Source: Cladorhizidae sp. MBARI D1340-BT2 (lineage: Eukaryota; Porifera; Demospongiae; Poecilosclerida; Cladorhizidae). From it: a DNA stretch of 64,000 nt. The notes under the pieces were generated by a model. The model saw nothing but the letters and a program-made list of their open reading frames with translations. It searched no databases and was not told where the DNA came from. The stretch covers positions 30,378,017 through 30,442,016 of the forward strand of contig JAQNBH010000011.1 of the NCBI GenBank assembly GCA_028752905.1. Direction: 5' to 3'. The translations under genes were made by a program, and so were the position numbers. Shown in pieces: positions 12,801 to 28,166 of this stretch. Every line of letters begins with the position of its first letter. Within the stretch, counting starts at the first letter, position 1.

Positions 12801-15800
12801 ACACTGAGAGATACCTATCTTGCAAGTCCATTACAGTGAAGTGTGCAGAATATATGGATGTTTGGTATCAAGAGAGAGCACTTAGAGAGTCCTATCTTAA
12901 TAGCTATACATCAAGTCTATTCAGTGAAGTGTGGATAATCTACGAAGCTAACATGTTTAGCATCAAGTAAGAGTACAATTCATAACTGCCCTAATTAACA
13001 AGACCAAAGTCCCAGATTTTGTCAACTGATAGAGAAGGCCCTTATCTGCACCATGTCAACAGATTATCAATAAATGTAGTGGTTTTTCACTGGCAGGCCA
13101 CCGCTTTGGCAACTGGAAAACGCCAGGAAAGATCGCAAACCTTACCACTTGAAATCACCATAACTTGCTAATACTTAGAGTACTCAAAAGTTTGGCACGT
13201 ACAAAAGACAGATAATTAGAAAGGCTATCCGGTGATATAAAAATTATCTTTTTTGGGTAAAGTATAGCAAAGTTATGAGCTTTACGGCAAAATAACAAGA
13301 TTTTGGGGGGGGGGGAAATGAGAAACATATAGACCAAATTAGGGCAAATATCAAGATAGAGAACACATAATGAAACCTATCATTCGAATCATATCAAGTC
13401 CATTACAGTGAAATGTGCAGAATATTATGGATGTTTGATATCAACAGAGAGCACAGGGAGAGACCTATCTTAATAGAGCATCAAGATAGAGAACACATAG
13501 AGAAACCTATCTTGTGATTCTATGTATGCAGAATATACGGATGTTTGGTATCAAGAGAGAGAACAGAGAGAGGCCTACCTTTAGAGCTATATATCAAGTC
13601 TATTCAGTGAAGTGTGGAGAATCTATGAAGCTAACATGTTTAGCTCAAGATAGAGAACACTGAGAGATACCTATCTTGCAAGTCCATTACAGTGAAGTGT
13701 GCAGAATATATGGATGTTTGGTATCAAGAGAGAGCACTTAGAGAGTCCTATCTTAATAGCTATACATCAAGTCTATTCAGTGAAGTGTGGATAATCTACG
13801 AAGCTAACATGTTTAGCATCAAGTAAGAGTACAATTCATAACTGCCCTAATTAACAAGACCAAAGTCCCAGATTTTGTCAACTGATAGAGAAGGCCCTTA
13901 TCTGCACCATGTCAACAGATTATCAATAAATGTAGTGGTTTTTCACTGGCAGGCCACCGCTTTGGCAACTGGAAAACGCCAGGAAAGATCGCAAACCTTA
14001 CCACTTGAAATCACCATAACTTGCTAATACTTAGAGTACTCAAAAGTTTGGCACGTACAAAAGACAGATAATTAGAAGGGCTATCCGGTGATATAAAAAT
14101 TATCTTTTTTGGGTAAAGTGTAGAAAAGTTATGAGCTTTACGGCAAAATAACAAGATTTTTGGGGGGGAAATGAGAAACATAATTATAGACCAAATTAGG
14201 GCAAATATCAAGATAGAGAACACATAATGAAACCTATCATTCGAATCATATCAAGTCCATTACAGTGAAATGTGCAGAATATTATGGATGTTTGATATCA
14301 ACAGAGAGCACAGGGAGAGACCTATCTTAATAGCTATATATCAAGTTTATACAGTGAAGTGTGGAGAATCTATGAAGCTAACCTGTTTAGCATCAAGATA
14401 GAGAACACATGGAGAAACCTATCTTGTGATTCGATGTATGCAGAATATACGGATGTTTGGTATCAAGAGAGAGAACAGAGAGAGGCCTACCTTTAGAGCT
14501 ATATATCAAGTCTATTCAGTGAAGTGTGGAGAATCTATGAAGCTAACATGTTTAGCTCAAGATAGAGAACACTGAGAGATACCTATCTTGCAAGTCCATT
14601 ACAGTGAAGTGTGCAGAATATATGGATGTTTGGTATCAAGAGAGAGCACTTAGAGAGTCCTATCTTAATAGCTATACATCAAGTCTATTCAGTGAAGTGT
14701 GGATAATCTACGAAGCTAACATGTTTAGCATCAAGTAAGAGTACAATTCATAACTGCCCTAATTAACAAGACCAAAGTCCCAGATTTTGTCAACTGATAG
14801 AGAAGGCCCTTATCTGCAACATGTCAACAGATTATCAATAAATGTAGTGGTTTTTCACTGGCAGGCCACCGCTTTGGCAACTGGAAAACGCCAGGAAAGA
14901 TCGCAAACCTTACCACTTCAAATCACCATAACTTGCTAATACTTAGAGTACTCAAAATTTTGGCACGTACAAAAGACAGATAATTAGAAAGGCTATCCGG
15001 TGATATAAAAATTATCTTTTTTGGGTAAAGTATAGCAAAGTTATGAGCTTTACGGCAAAATAACAAGATTTTGGGGGGGGAAATGAGAAACATATAGACC
15101 AAATTAGGGCAAATATCAAGATAGAGAACACATAATGAAACCTATCATTCGAATCATATCAAGTCCATTACAGTGAAATGTGCAGAATATTATGGATGTT
15201 TGATATCAACAGAGAGCACAGGGAGAGACCTATCTTAATAGAGCATCAAGATAGAGAACACATAGAGAAACCTATCTTGTGATTCTATGTATGCAGAATA
15301 TACGGATGTTTGGTATCAAGAGAGAGAACAGAGAGAGGCCTACCTTTAGAGCTATATATCAAGTCTATTCAGTGAAGTGTGGAGAATCTATGAAGCTAAC
15401 ATGTTTAGCTCAAGAGAGAGAACACTGAGAGATACCTATCTTGCAAGTCCATTACAGTGAAGTGTGCAGAATATATGGATGTTTGGTATCAAGAGAGAGC
15501 ACTTAGAGAGTCCTATCTTAATAGCTATACATCAAGTCTATTCAGTGAAGTGTGGATAATCTACGAAGCTAACATGTTTAGCATCAAGTAAGAGTACAAT
15601 TCATAACTGCCCTAATTAACAAGACCAAAGTCCCAGATTTTGTCAACTGATAGAGAAGGCCCTTATCTGCAACATGTCAACAGATTATCAATAAATGTAG
15701 TGGTTTTTCACTGGCAGGCCACCGCTTTGGCAACTGGAAAACGCCAGGAAAGATCGCAAACCTTACCACTTGAAATCACCATAACTTGCTAATACTTAGA

Positions 15801-18547
15801 GTACTCAAAATTTTGGCACGTACAAAAGACAGATAATTAGAAGGGCTATCCGGTAATATAAAAATTATCTTTTTTGGGTAAAGTATAGCAAAGTTATGAG
15901 CTTTACGGCAAAATAACAAGATTTTGGGGGGGGAAATGAGAAACATATTGACCAAATTAGGGCAAATATCAAGATAGAGAACACATAATGAAACCTATCA
16001 TTCGAATCATATCAAGTCCATTACAGTGAAATGTGCAGAATATTATGGATGTTTGATATCAACAGAGAGCACAGGGAGAGACCTATCTTAATAGAGCATC
16101 AAGATAGAGAACACATAGAGAAACCTATCTTGTGATTCTATGTATGCAGAATATACGGATGTTTGGTATCAAGAGAGAGAACAGAGAGAGGCCTACCTTT
16201 AGAGCTATATATCAAGTCTATTCAGTGAAGTGTGGAGAATCTATGAAGCTAACATGTTTAGCTCAAGATAGAGAACACTGAGAGATACCTATCTTGCAAG
16301 TCCATTACAGTGAAGTGTGCAGAATATATGGATGTTTGGTATCAAGAGAGAGCACTTAGAGAGTCCTATCTTAATAGCTATACATCAAGTCTATTCAGTG
16401 AAGTGTGGATAATCTACGAAGCTAACATGTTTAGCATCAAGTAAGAGTACAATTCATAACTGCCCTAATTAACAAGACCAAAGTCCCAGATTTTGTCAAC
16501 TGATAGAGAAGGCCCTTATCTGCAACATGTCAACAGATTATCAATAAATGTAGTGGTTTTTCACTGGCAGGCCACCGCTTTGGCAACTGGAAAACGCCAG
16601 GAAAGATCGCAAACCTTACCACTTGAAATCACCATAACTTGCTAATACTTAGAGTACTCAAAATTTTGGCACGTACAAAAGACAGATAATTAGAAGGGCT
16701 ATCCGGTAATATAAAAATTATCTTTTTTGGGTAAAGTATAGCAAAGTTATGAGCTTTACGGCAAAATAACAAGATTTTGGGGGGGGAAATGAGAAACATA
16801 TTGACCAAATTAGGGCAAATATCAAGATAGAGAACACATAATGAAACCTATCATTCGAATCATATCAAGTCCATTACAGTGAAGTGTGCAGAATATTATG
16901 GATGTTTGATATCAACAGAGAGCACAGGGAGAGACCTATCTTAATAGAGCATCAAGATAGAGAACACATAGAGAAACCTATCTTGTGATTCTATGTATGC
17001 AGAATATACGGATGTTTGGTATCAAGAGAGAGAACAGAGAGAGGCCTACCTTTAGAGCTATATATCAAGTCTATTTAGTGAAGTGTGGAGAATCTATGAA
17101 GCTAACATGTTTAGCTCAAGATAGAGAACACTGAGAGATACCTATCTTGCAAGTCCATTACAGTGAAGTGTGCAGAATATATGGATGTTTGGTATCAAGA
17201 GAGAGCACTTAGAGAGTCCTATCTTAATAGCTATACATCAAGTCTATTCAGTGAAGTGTGGATAATCTACGAAGCTAACATGTTTAGCATCAAGTAAGAG
17301 TACAATTCATAACTGCCCTAATTAACAAGACCAAAGTCCCAGATTTTGTCAACTGATAGAGAAGGCCCTTATCTGCAACATGTCAACAGATTATCAATAA
17401 ATCTAGTGGTTTTTCACTGGCAGGCCACCGCTTTGGCAACTGGAAAACGCCAGGAAAGATCGCAAACCTTACCACTTCAAATCACCATAACTTGCTAATA
17501 CTTAGAGTACTCAAAATTTTGGCACGTACAAAAGACAGATAATTAGAAAGGCTATCCGGTGATATAAAAATTATCTTTTTTGGGTAAAGTATAGCAAAGT
17601 TATGAGCTTTACGGCAAAATAACAAGATTTTGGGGGGGGAAATGAGAAACATATAGACCAAATTAGGGCAAATATCAAGATAGAGAACACATAATGAAAC
17701 CTATCATTCGAATCATATCAAGTCCATTACAGTGAAATGTGCAGAATATTATGGATGTTTGATATCAACAGAGAGCACAGGGAGAGACCTATCTTAATAG
17801 AGCATCAAGATAGAGAACACATAGAGAAACCTATCTTGTGATTCTATGTATGCAGAATATACGGATGTTTGGTATCAAGAGAGAGAACAGAGAGAGGCCT
17901 ACCTTTAGAGCTATATATCAAGTCTATTCAGTGAAGTGTGGAGAATCTATGAAGCTAACATGTTTAGCTCAAGATAGAGAACACTGAGAGATACCTATCT
18001 TGCAAGTCCATTACAGTGAAGTGTGCAGAATATATGGATGTTTGGTATCAAGAGAGAGCACTTAGAGAGTCCTATCTTAATAGCTATACATCAAGTCTAT
18101 TCAGTGAAGTGTGGATAATCTACGAAGCTAACATGTTTAGCATCAAGTAAGAGTACAATTCATAACTGCCCTAATTAACAAGACCAAAGTCCCAGATTTT
18201 GTCAACTGATAGAGAAGGCCCTTATCTGCACCATGTCAACAGATTATCAATAAATGTAGTGGTTTTTCACTGGCAGGCCACCGCTTTGGCAACTGGAAAA
18301 CGCCAGGAAAGATCGCAAACCTTACCACTTGAAATCACCATAACTTGCTAATACTTAGAGTACTCAAAAGTTTGGCACGTACAAAAGACAGATAATTAGA
18401 AGGGCTATCCGGTGATATAAAAAGTATCTTTTTGGGGTAAAGTGTAGAAAAGTTATGAGCTTTACGGCAAAATAACAAGATTTTTGGGGGGGAAATGAGA
18501 AACATAATTATAGACCAAATTAGGGCAAATATCAAGATAGAGAACAC
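9897..18547 (+). repeat. Higher-order repeat: two tandem five-monomer units of about 4.32 kb
   Basis: Landmark spacings 908, 853, 853, 856, 857 (9896 to 14223, 4327 bp) are followed by 908, 853, 853, 853, 857 (14223 to 18547, 4324 bp). Each unit is one long monomer plus four short ones and ends in an AATT-bearing monomer. The same spacing pattern recurs at 23842 to 28166. The order of lengths is read directly; that these descend from one another by unequal exchange is inference. Confidence 0.75.
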
Positions 18548-21500
18548 ATAATGAAACCTATCATTCGAATCATATCAAGTCCATTACAGTGAAATGTGCA
18601 GAATATTATGGATGTTTGATATCAACAGAGAGCACAGGGAGAGACCTATCTTAATAGCTATATATCAAGTTTATACAGTGAAGTGTGGAGAATCTATGAA
18701 GCTAACCTGTTTAGCATCAAGATAGAGAACACATGGAGAAACCTATCTTGTGATTCGATGTATGCAGAATATACGGATGTTTGGTATCAAGAGAGAGAAC
18801 AGAGAGAGGCCTACCTTTAGAGCTATATATCAAGTCTATTCAGTGAAGTGTGGAGAATCTATGAAGCTAACATGTTTAGCTCAAGATAGAGAACACTGAG
18901 AGATACATATCTTGCAAGTCCATTACAGTGAAGTGTGCAGAATATATGGATGTTTGGTATCAAGAGAGAGCACTTAGAGAGTCCTATCTTAATAGCTATA
19001 CATCAAGTCTATTCAGTGAAGTGTGGATAATCTACGAAGCTAACATGTTTAGCATCAAGTAAGAGTACAATTCATAACTGCCCTAATTAACAAGACCAAA
19101 GTCCCAGATTTTGTCAACTGATAGAGAAGGCCCTTATCTGCACCATGTCAACAGATTATCAATAAATGTAGTGGTTTTTCACTGGCAGGCCACCGCTTTG
19201 GCAACTGGAAAACGCCAGGAAAGATCGCAAACCTTACCACTTGAAATCACCATAACTTGCTAATACTTAGAGTACTCAAAAGTTTGGCACGTACAAAAGA
19301 CAGATAATTAGAAGGGCTATCCGGTGATATAAAAATTATCTTTTTTGGGTAAAGTGTAGAAAAGTTATGAGCTTTACGGCAAAATAACAAGATTTTTGGG
19401 GGGGAAATGAGAAACATAATTATAGACCAAATTAGGGCAAATATCAAGATAGAGAACACATAATGAAACCTATCATTCGAATCATATCAAGTCCATTACA
19501 GTGAAATGTGCAGAATATTATGGATGTTTGATATCAACAGAGAGCACAGGGAGAGACCTATCTTAATAGCTATATATCAAGTTTATACAGTGAAGTGTGG
19601 AGAATCTATGAAGCTAACCTGTTTAGCATCAAGATAGAGAACACATGGAGAAACCTATCTTGTGATTCGATGTATGCAGAATATACGGATGTTTGGTATC
19701 AAGAGAGAGAACAGAGAGAGGCCTACCTTTAGAGCTATATATCAAGTCTATTCAGTGAAGTGTGGAGAATCTATGAAGCTAACATGTTTAGCTCAAGATA
19801 GAGAACACTGAGAGATACCTATCTTGCAAGTCCATTACAGTGAAGTGTGCAGAATATATGGATGTTTGGTATCAAGAGAGAGCACTTAGAGAGTCCTATC
19901 TTAATAGCTATACATCAAGTCTATTCAGTGAAGTGTGGATAATCTACGAAGCTAACATGTTTAGCATCAAGTAAGAGTACAATTCATAACTGCCCTAATT
20001 AACAAGACCAAAGTCCCAGATTTTGTCAACTGATAGAGAAGGCCCTTATCTGCAACATGTCAACAGATTATCAATAAATGTAGTGGTTTTTCACTGGCAG
20101 GCCACCGCTTTGGCAACTGGAAAACGCCAGGAAAGATCGCAAACCTTACCACTTCAAATCACCATAACTTGCTAATACTTAGAGTACTCAAAATTTTGGC
20201 ACGTACAAAAGACAGATAATTAGAAAGGCTATCCGGTGATATAAAAATTATCTTTTTTGGGTAAAGTATAGCAAAGTTATGAGCTTTACGGCAAAATAAC
20301 AAGATTTTGGGGGGGAAAATGAGAAACATATAGACCAAATTAGGGCAAATATCAAGATAGAGAACACATAATGAAACCTATCATTCGAATCATATCAAGT
20401 CCATTACAGTGAAATGTGCAGAATATTATGGATGTTTGATATCAACAGAGAGCACAGGGAGAGACCTATCTTAATAGAGCATCAAGATAGAGAACACATA
20501 GAGAAACCTATCTTGTGATTCTATGTATGCAGAATATACGGATGTTTGGTATCAAGAGAGAGAACAGAGAGAGGCCTACCTTTAGAGCTATATATCAAGT
20601 CTATTCAGTGAAGTGTGGAGAATCTATGAAGCTAACATGTTTAGCTCAAGATAGAGAACACTGAGAGATACCTATCTTGCAAGTCCATTACAGTGAAGTG
20701 TGCAGAATATATGGATGTTTGGTATCAAGAGAGAGCACTTAGAGAGTCCTATCTTAATAGCTATACATCAAGTCTATTCAGTGAAGTGTGGATAATCTAC
20801 GAAGCTAACATGTTTAGCATCAAGTAAGAGTACAATTCATAACTGCCCTAATTAACAAGACCAAAGTCCCAGATTTTGTCAACTGATAGAGAAGGCCCTT
20901 ATCTGCAACATGTCAACAGATTATCAATAAATGTAGTGGTTTTTCACTGGCAGGCCACCGCTTTGGCAACTGGAAAACGCCAGGAAAGATCGCAAACCTT
21001 ACCACTTGAAATCACCATAACTTGCTAATACTTAGAGTACTCAAAATTTTGGCACGTACAAAAGACAGATAATTAGAAGGGCTATCCGGTAATATAAAAA
21101 TTATCTTTTTTGGGTAAAGTATAGCAAAGTTATGAGCTTTACGGCAAAATAACAAGATTTTGGGGGGGGAAATGAGAAACATATTGACCAAATTAGGGCA
21201 AATATCAAGATAGAGAACACATAATGAAACCTATCATTCGAATCATATCAAGTCCATTACAGTGAAATGTGCAGAATATTATGGATGTTTGATATCAACA
21301 GAGAGCACAGGGAGAGACCTATCTTAATAGAGCATCAAGATAGAGAACACATAGAGAAACCTATCTTGTGATTCTATGTATGCAGAATATACGGATGTTT
21401 GGTATCAAGAGAGAGAACAGAGAGAGGCCTACCTTTAGAGCTATATATCAAGTCTATTCAGTGAAGTGTGGAGAATCTATGAAGCTAACATGTTTAGCTC

Positions 21501-23842
21501 AAGATAGAGAACACTGAGAGATACCTATCTTGCAAGTCCATTACAGTGAAGTGTGCAGAATATATGGATGTTTGGTATCAAGAGAGAGCACTTAGAGAGT
21601 CCTATCTTAATAGCTATACATCAAGTCTATTCAGTGAAGTGTGGATAACCTACGAAGCTAACATGTTTAGCATCAAGTAAGAGTACAATTCATAACTGCC
21701 CTAATTAACAAGACCAAAGTCCCAGATTTTGTCAACTGATAGAGAAGGCCCTTATCTGCAACATGTCAACAGATTATCAATAAATGTAGTGGTTTTTCAC
21801 TGGCAGGCCACCGCTTTGGCAACTGGAAAACGCCAGGAAAGATCGCAAACCTTACCACTTCAAATCACCATAACTTGCTAATACTTAGAGTACTCAAAAT
21901 TTTGGCACGTACAAAAGACAGATAATTAGAAAGGCTATCCGGTGATATAAAAATTATCTTTTTTGGGTAAAGTATAGCAAAGTTATGAGCTTTACGGCAA
22001 AATAACAAGATTTTGGGGGGGAAAATGAGAAACATATAGACCAAATTAGGGCAAATATCAAGATAGAGAACACATAATGAAACCTATCATTCGAATCATA
22101 TCAAGTCCATTACAGTGAAATGTGCAGAATATTATGGATGTTTGATATCAACAGAGAGCACAGGGAGAGACCTATCTTAATAGAGCATCAAGATAGAGAA
22201 CACATAGAGAAACCTATCTTGTGATTCTATGTATGCAGAATATACGGATGTTTGGTATCAAGAGAGAGAACAGAGAGAGGCCTACCTTTAGAGCTATATA
22301 TCAAGTCTATTCAGTGAAGTGTGGAGAATCTATGAAGCTAACATGTTTAGCTCAAGATAGAGAACACTGAGAGATACCTATCTTGCAAGTCCATTACAGT
22401 GAAGTGTGCAGAATATATGGATGTTTGGTATCAAGAGAGAGCACTTAGAGAGTCCTATCTTAATAGCTATACATCAAGTCTATTCAGTGAAGTGTGGATA
22501 ATCTACGAAGCTAACATGTTTAGCATCAAGTAAGAGTACAATTCATAACTGCCCTAATTAACAAGACCAAAGTCCCAGATTTTGTCAACTGATAGAGAAG
22601 GCCCTTATCTGCACCATGTCAACAGATTATCAATAAATGTAGTGGTTTTTCACTGGCAGGCCACCGCTTTGGCAACTGGAAAACGCCAGGAAAGATCGCA
22701 AACCTTACCACTTGAAATCACCATAACTTGCTAATACTTAGAGTACTCAAAAGTTTGGCACGTACAAAAGACAGATAATTAGAAGGGCTATCCGATGATA
22801 TAAAAATTATCTTTTTTGGGTAAAGTGTAGAAAAGTTATGAGCTTTACGGCAAAATAACAAGATTTTTGGGGGGAAAATGAGAAACATAATTATAGACCA
22901 AATTAGGGCAAATATCAAGATAGAGAACACATAATGAAACCTATCATTCGAATCATATCAAGTCCATTACAGTGAAATGTGCAGAATATTATGGATGTTT
23001 GATATCAACAGAGAGCACAGGGAGAGACCTATCTTAATAGCTATATATCAAGTTTATACAGTGAAGTGTGGAGAATCTATGAAGCTAACCTGTTTAGCAT
23101 CAAGATAGAGAACACATGGAGAAACCTATCTTGTGATTCGATGTATGCAGAATATACGGATGTTTGGTATCAAGAGAGAGAACAGAGAGAGGCCTACCTT
23201 TAGAGCTATATATCAAGTCTATTCAGTGAAGTGTGGAGAATCTATGAAGCTAACATGTTTAGCTCAAGATAGAGAACACTGAGAGATACCTATCTTGCAA
23301 GTCCATTACAGTGAAGTGTGCAGAATATATGGATGTTTGGTATCAAGAGAGAGCACTTAGAGAGTCCTATCTTAATAGCTATACATCAAGTCTATTCAGT
23401 GAAGTGTGGATAATCTACGAAGCTAACATGTTTAGCATCAAGTAAGAGTACAATTCATAACTGCCCTAATTAACAAGACCAAAGTCCCAGATTTTGTCAA
23501 CTGATAGAGAAGGCCCTTATCTGCACCATGTCAACAGATTATCAATAAATGTAGTGGTTTTTCACTGGCAGGCCACCGCTTTGGCAACTGGAAAACGCCA
23601 GGAAAGATCGCAAACCTTACCACTTGAAATCACCATAACTTGCTAATACTTAGAGTACTCAAAAGTTTGGCACGTACAAAAGACAGATAATTAGAAGGGC
23701 TATCCGATGATATAAAAATTATCTTTTTTGGGTAAAGTGTAGAAAAGTTATGAGCTTTACGGCAAAATAACAAGATTTTTGGGGGGAAAATGAGAAACAT
23801 AATTATAGACCAAATTAGGGCAAATATCAAGATAGAGAACAC

Positions 23843-26800
23843 ATAATGAAACCTATCATTCGAATCATATCAAGTCCATTACAGTGAAATGTGCAGAATA
23901 TTATGGATGTTTGATATCAACAGAGAGCACAGGGAGAGACCTATCTTAATAGCTATATATCAAGTTTATACAGTGAAGTGTGGAGAATCTATGAAGCTAA
24001 CCTGTTTAGCATCAAGATAGAGAACACATGGAGAAACCTATCTTGTGATTCGATGTATGCAGAATATACGGATGTTTGGTATCAAGAGAGAGAACAGAGA
24101 GAGGCCTACCTTTAGAGCTATATATCAAGTCTATTCAGTGAAGTGTGGAGAATCTATGAAGCTAATATGTTTAGCTCAAGATAGAGAACACTGAGAGATA
24201 CCTATCTTGCAAGTCCATTACAGTGAAGTGTGCAGAATATATGGATGTTTGGTATCAAGAGAGAGCACTTAGAGAGTCCTATCTTAATAGCTATACATCA
24301 AGTCTATTCAGTGAAGTGTGGATAATCTACGAAGCTAACATGTTTAGCATCAAGTAAGAGTACAATTCATAACTGCCCTAATTAACAAGACCAAAGTCCC
24401 AGATTTTGTCAACTGATAGAGAAGGCCCTTATCTGCAACATGTCAACAGATTATCAATAAATGTAGTGGTTTTTCACTGGCAGGCCACCGCTTTGGCAAC
24501 TGGAAAACGCCAGGAAAGATCGCAAACCTTACCACTTCAAATCACCATAACTTGCTAATACTTAGAGTACTCAAAATTTTGGCACGTACAAAAGACAGAT
24601 AATTAGAAAGGCTATCCGGTGATATAAAAATTATCTTTTTTGGGTAAAGTATAGCAAAGTTATGAGCTTTACGGCAAAATAACAAGATTTTGGGGGGGGA
24701 AATGAGAAACATATAGACCAAATTAGGGCAAATATCAAGATAGAGAACACATAATGAAACCTATCATTCGAATCATATCAAGTCCATTACAGTGAAATGT
24801 GCAGAATATTATGGATGTTTGATATCAACAGAGAGCACAGGGAGAGACCTATCTTAATAGAGCATCAAGATAGAGAACACATAGAGAAACCTATCTTGTG
24901 ATTCTATGTATGCAGAATATACGGATGTTTGGTATCAAGAGAGAGAACAGAGAGAGGCCTACCTTTAGAGCTATATATCAAGTCTATTCAGTGAAGTGTG
25001 GAGAATCTATGAAGCTAACATGTTTAGCTCAAGATAGAGAACACTGAGAGATACCTATCTTGCAAGTCCATTACAGTGAAGTGTGCAGAATATATGGATG
25101 TTTGGTATCAAGAGAGAGCACTTAGAGAGTCCTATCTTAATAGCTATACATCAAGTCTATTCAGTGAAGTGTGGATAATCTACGAAGCTAACATGTTTAG
25201 CATCAAGTAAGAGTACAATTCATAACTGCCCTAATTAACAAGACCAAAGTCCCAGATTTTGTCAACTGATAGAGAAGGCCCTTATCTGCAACATGTCAAC
25301 AGATTATCAATAAATGTAGTGGTTTTTCACTGGCAGGCCACCGCTTTGGCAACTGGAAAACGCCAGGAAAGATCGCAAACCTTACCACTTGAAATCACCA
25401 TAACTTGCTAATACTTAGAGTACTCAAAATTTTGGCACGTACAAAAGACAGATAATTAGAAGGGCTATCCGGTAATATAAAAATTATCTTTTTTGGGTAA
25501 AGTATAGCAAAGTTATGAGCTTTACGGCAAAATAACAAGATTTTGGGGGGGGAAATGAGAAACATATTGACCAAATTAGGGCAAATATCAAGATAGAGAA
25601 CACATAATGAAACCTATCATTCGAATCATATCAAGTCCATTACAGTGAAATGTGCAGAATATTATGGATGTTTGATATCAACAGAGAGCACAGGGAGAGA
25701 CCTATCTTAATAGAGCATCAAGATAGAGAACACATAGAGAAACCTATCTTGTGATTCTATGTATGCAGAATATACGGATGTTTGGTATCAAGAGAGAGAA
25801 CAGAGAGAGGCCTACCTTTAGAGCTATATATCAAGTCTATTCAGTGAAGTGTGGAGAATCTATGAAGCTAACATGTTTAGCTCAAGATAGAGAACACTGA
25901 GAGATACCTATCTTGCAAGTCCATTACAGTGAAGTGTGCAGAATATATGGATGTTTGGTATCAAGAGAGAGCACTTAGAGAGTCCTATCTTAATAGCTAT
26001 ACATCAAGTCTATTCAGTGAAGTGTGGATAATCTACGAAGCTAACATGTTTAGCATCAAGTAAGAGTACAATTCATAACTGCCCTAATTAACAAGACCAA
26101 AGTCCCAGATTTTGTCAACTGATAGAGAAGGCCCTTATCTGCAACATGTCAACAGATTATCAATAAATGTAGTGGTTTTTCACTGGCAGGCCACCGCTTT
26201 GGCAACTGGAAAACGCCAGGAAAGATCGCAAACCTTACCACTTGAAATCACCATAACTTGCTAATACTTAGAGTACTCAAAATTTTGGCACGTACAAAAG
26301 ACAGATAATTAGAAGGGCTATCCGGTAATATAAAAATTATCTTTTTTGGGTAAAGTATAGCAAAGTTATGAGCTTTACGGCAAAATAACAAGATTTTGGG
26401 GGGGGAAATGAGAAACATATTGACCAAATTAGGGCAAATATCAAGATAGAGAACACATAATGAAACCTATCATTCGAATCATATCAAGTCCATTACAGTG
26501 AAATGTGCAGAATATTATGGATGTTTGATATCAACAGAGAGCACAGGGAGAGACCTATCTTAATAGAGCATCAAGATAGAGAACACATAGAGAAACCTAT
26601 CTTGTGATTCTATGTATGCAGAATATACGGATGTTTGGTATCAAGAGAGAGAACAGAGAGAGGCCTACCTTTAGAGCTATATATCAAGTCTATTCAGTGA
26701 AGTGTGGAGAATCTATGAAGCTAACATGTTTAGCTCAAGATAGAGAACACTGAGAGATACCTATCTTGCAAGTCCATTACAGTGAAGTGTGCAGAATATA

Positions 26801-28166
26801 TGGATGTTTGGTATCAAGAGAGAGCACTTAGAGAGTCCTATCTTAATAGCTATACATCAAGTCTATTCAGTGAAGTGTGGATAATCTACGAAGCTAACAT
26901 GTTTAGCATCAAGTAAGAGTACAATTCATAACTGCCCTAATTAACAAGACCAAAGTCCCAGATTTTGTCAACTGATAGAGAAGGCCCTTATCTGCAACAT
27001 GTCAACAGATTATCAATAAATGTAGTGGTTTTTCACTGGCAGGCCACCGCTTTGGCAACTGGAAAACGCCAGGAAAGATCGCAAACCTTACCACTTCAAA
27101 TCACCATAACTTGCTAATACTTAGAGTACTCAAAATTTTGGCACGTACAAAAGACAGATAATTAGAAAGGCTATCCGGTGATATAAAAATTATCTTTTTT
27201 GGGTAAAGTATAGCAAAGTTATGAGCTTTACGGCAAAATAACAAGATTTTGGGGGGGGAAATGAGAAACATATAGACCAAATTAGGGCAAATATCAAGAT
27301 AGAGAACACATAATGAAACCTATCATTCGAATCATATCAAGTCCATTACAGTGAAATGTGCAGAATATTATGGATGTTTGATATCAACAGAGAGCACAGG
27401 GAGAGACCTATCTTAATAGAGCATCAAGATAGAGAACACATAGAGAAACCTATCTTGTGATTCTATGTATGCAGAATATACGGATGTTTGGTATCAAGAG
27501 AGAGAACAGAGAGAGGCCTACCTTTAGAGCTATATATCAAGTCTATTCAGTGAAGTGTGGAGAATCTATGAAGCTAACATGTTTAGCTCAAGATAGAGAA
27601 CACTGAGAGATACCTATCTTGCAAGTCCATTACAGTGAAGTGTGCAGAATATATGGATGTTTGGTATCAAGAGAGAGCACTTAGAGAGTCCTATCTTAAT
27701 AGCTATACATCAAGTCTATTCAGTGAAGTGTGGATAATCTACGAAGCTAACATGTTTAGCATCAAGTAAGAGTACAATTCATAACTGCCCTAATTAACAA
27801 GACCAAAGTCCCAGATTTTGTCAACTGATAGAGAAGGCCCTTATCTGCACCATGTCAACAGATTATCAATAAATGTAGTGGTTTTTCACTGGCAGGCCAC
27901 CGCTTTGGCAACTGGAAAACGCCAGGAAAGATCGCAAACCTTACCACTTGAAATCACCATAACTTGCTAATACTTAGAGTACTCAAAATTTTGGCACGTA
28001 CAAAAGACAGATAATTAGAAGGGCTATCCGGTGATATAAAAATTATCTTTTTTGGGTAAAGTGTAGAAAAGTTATGAGCTTTACGGCAAAATAACAAGAT
28101 TTTTGGGGGGAAAATGAGAAACATAATTATAGACCAAATTAGGGCAAATATCAAGATAGAGAACAC
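23843..28166 (+). repeat. Third copy of the five-monomer higher-order repeat
   Basis: Spacings 908, 853, 853, 853, 857 total 4324 bp, the same total and order as 14223-18547. It is preceded by a 912-bp long monomer that also precedes a four-monomer version (908, 853, 853, 857) at 19459-22930. The monomers before 22930 and 23842 share the variant CCGATGAT (near 22794 and 23704) in place of CCGGTGAT. Confidence 0.7.
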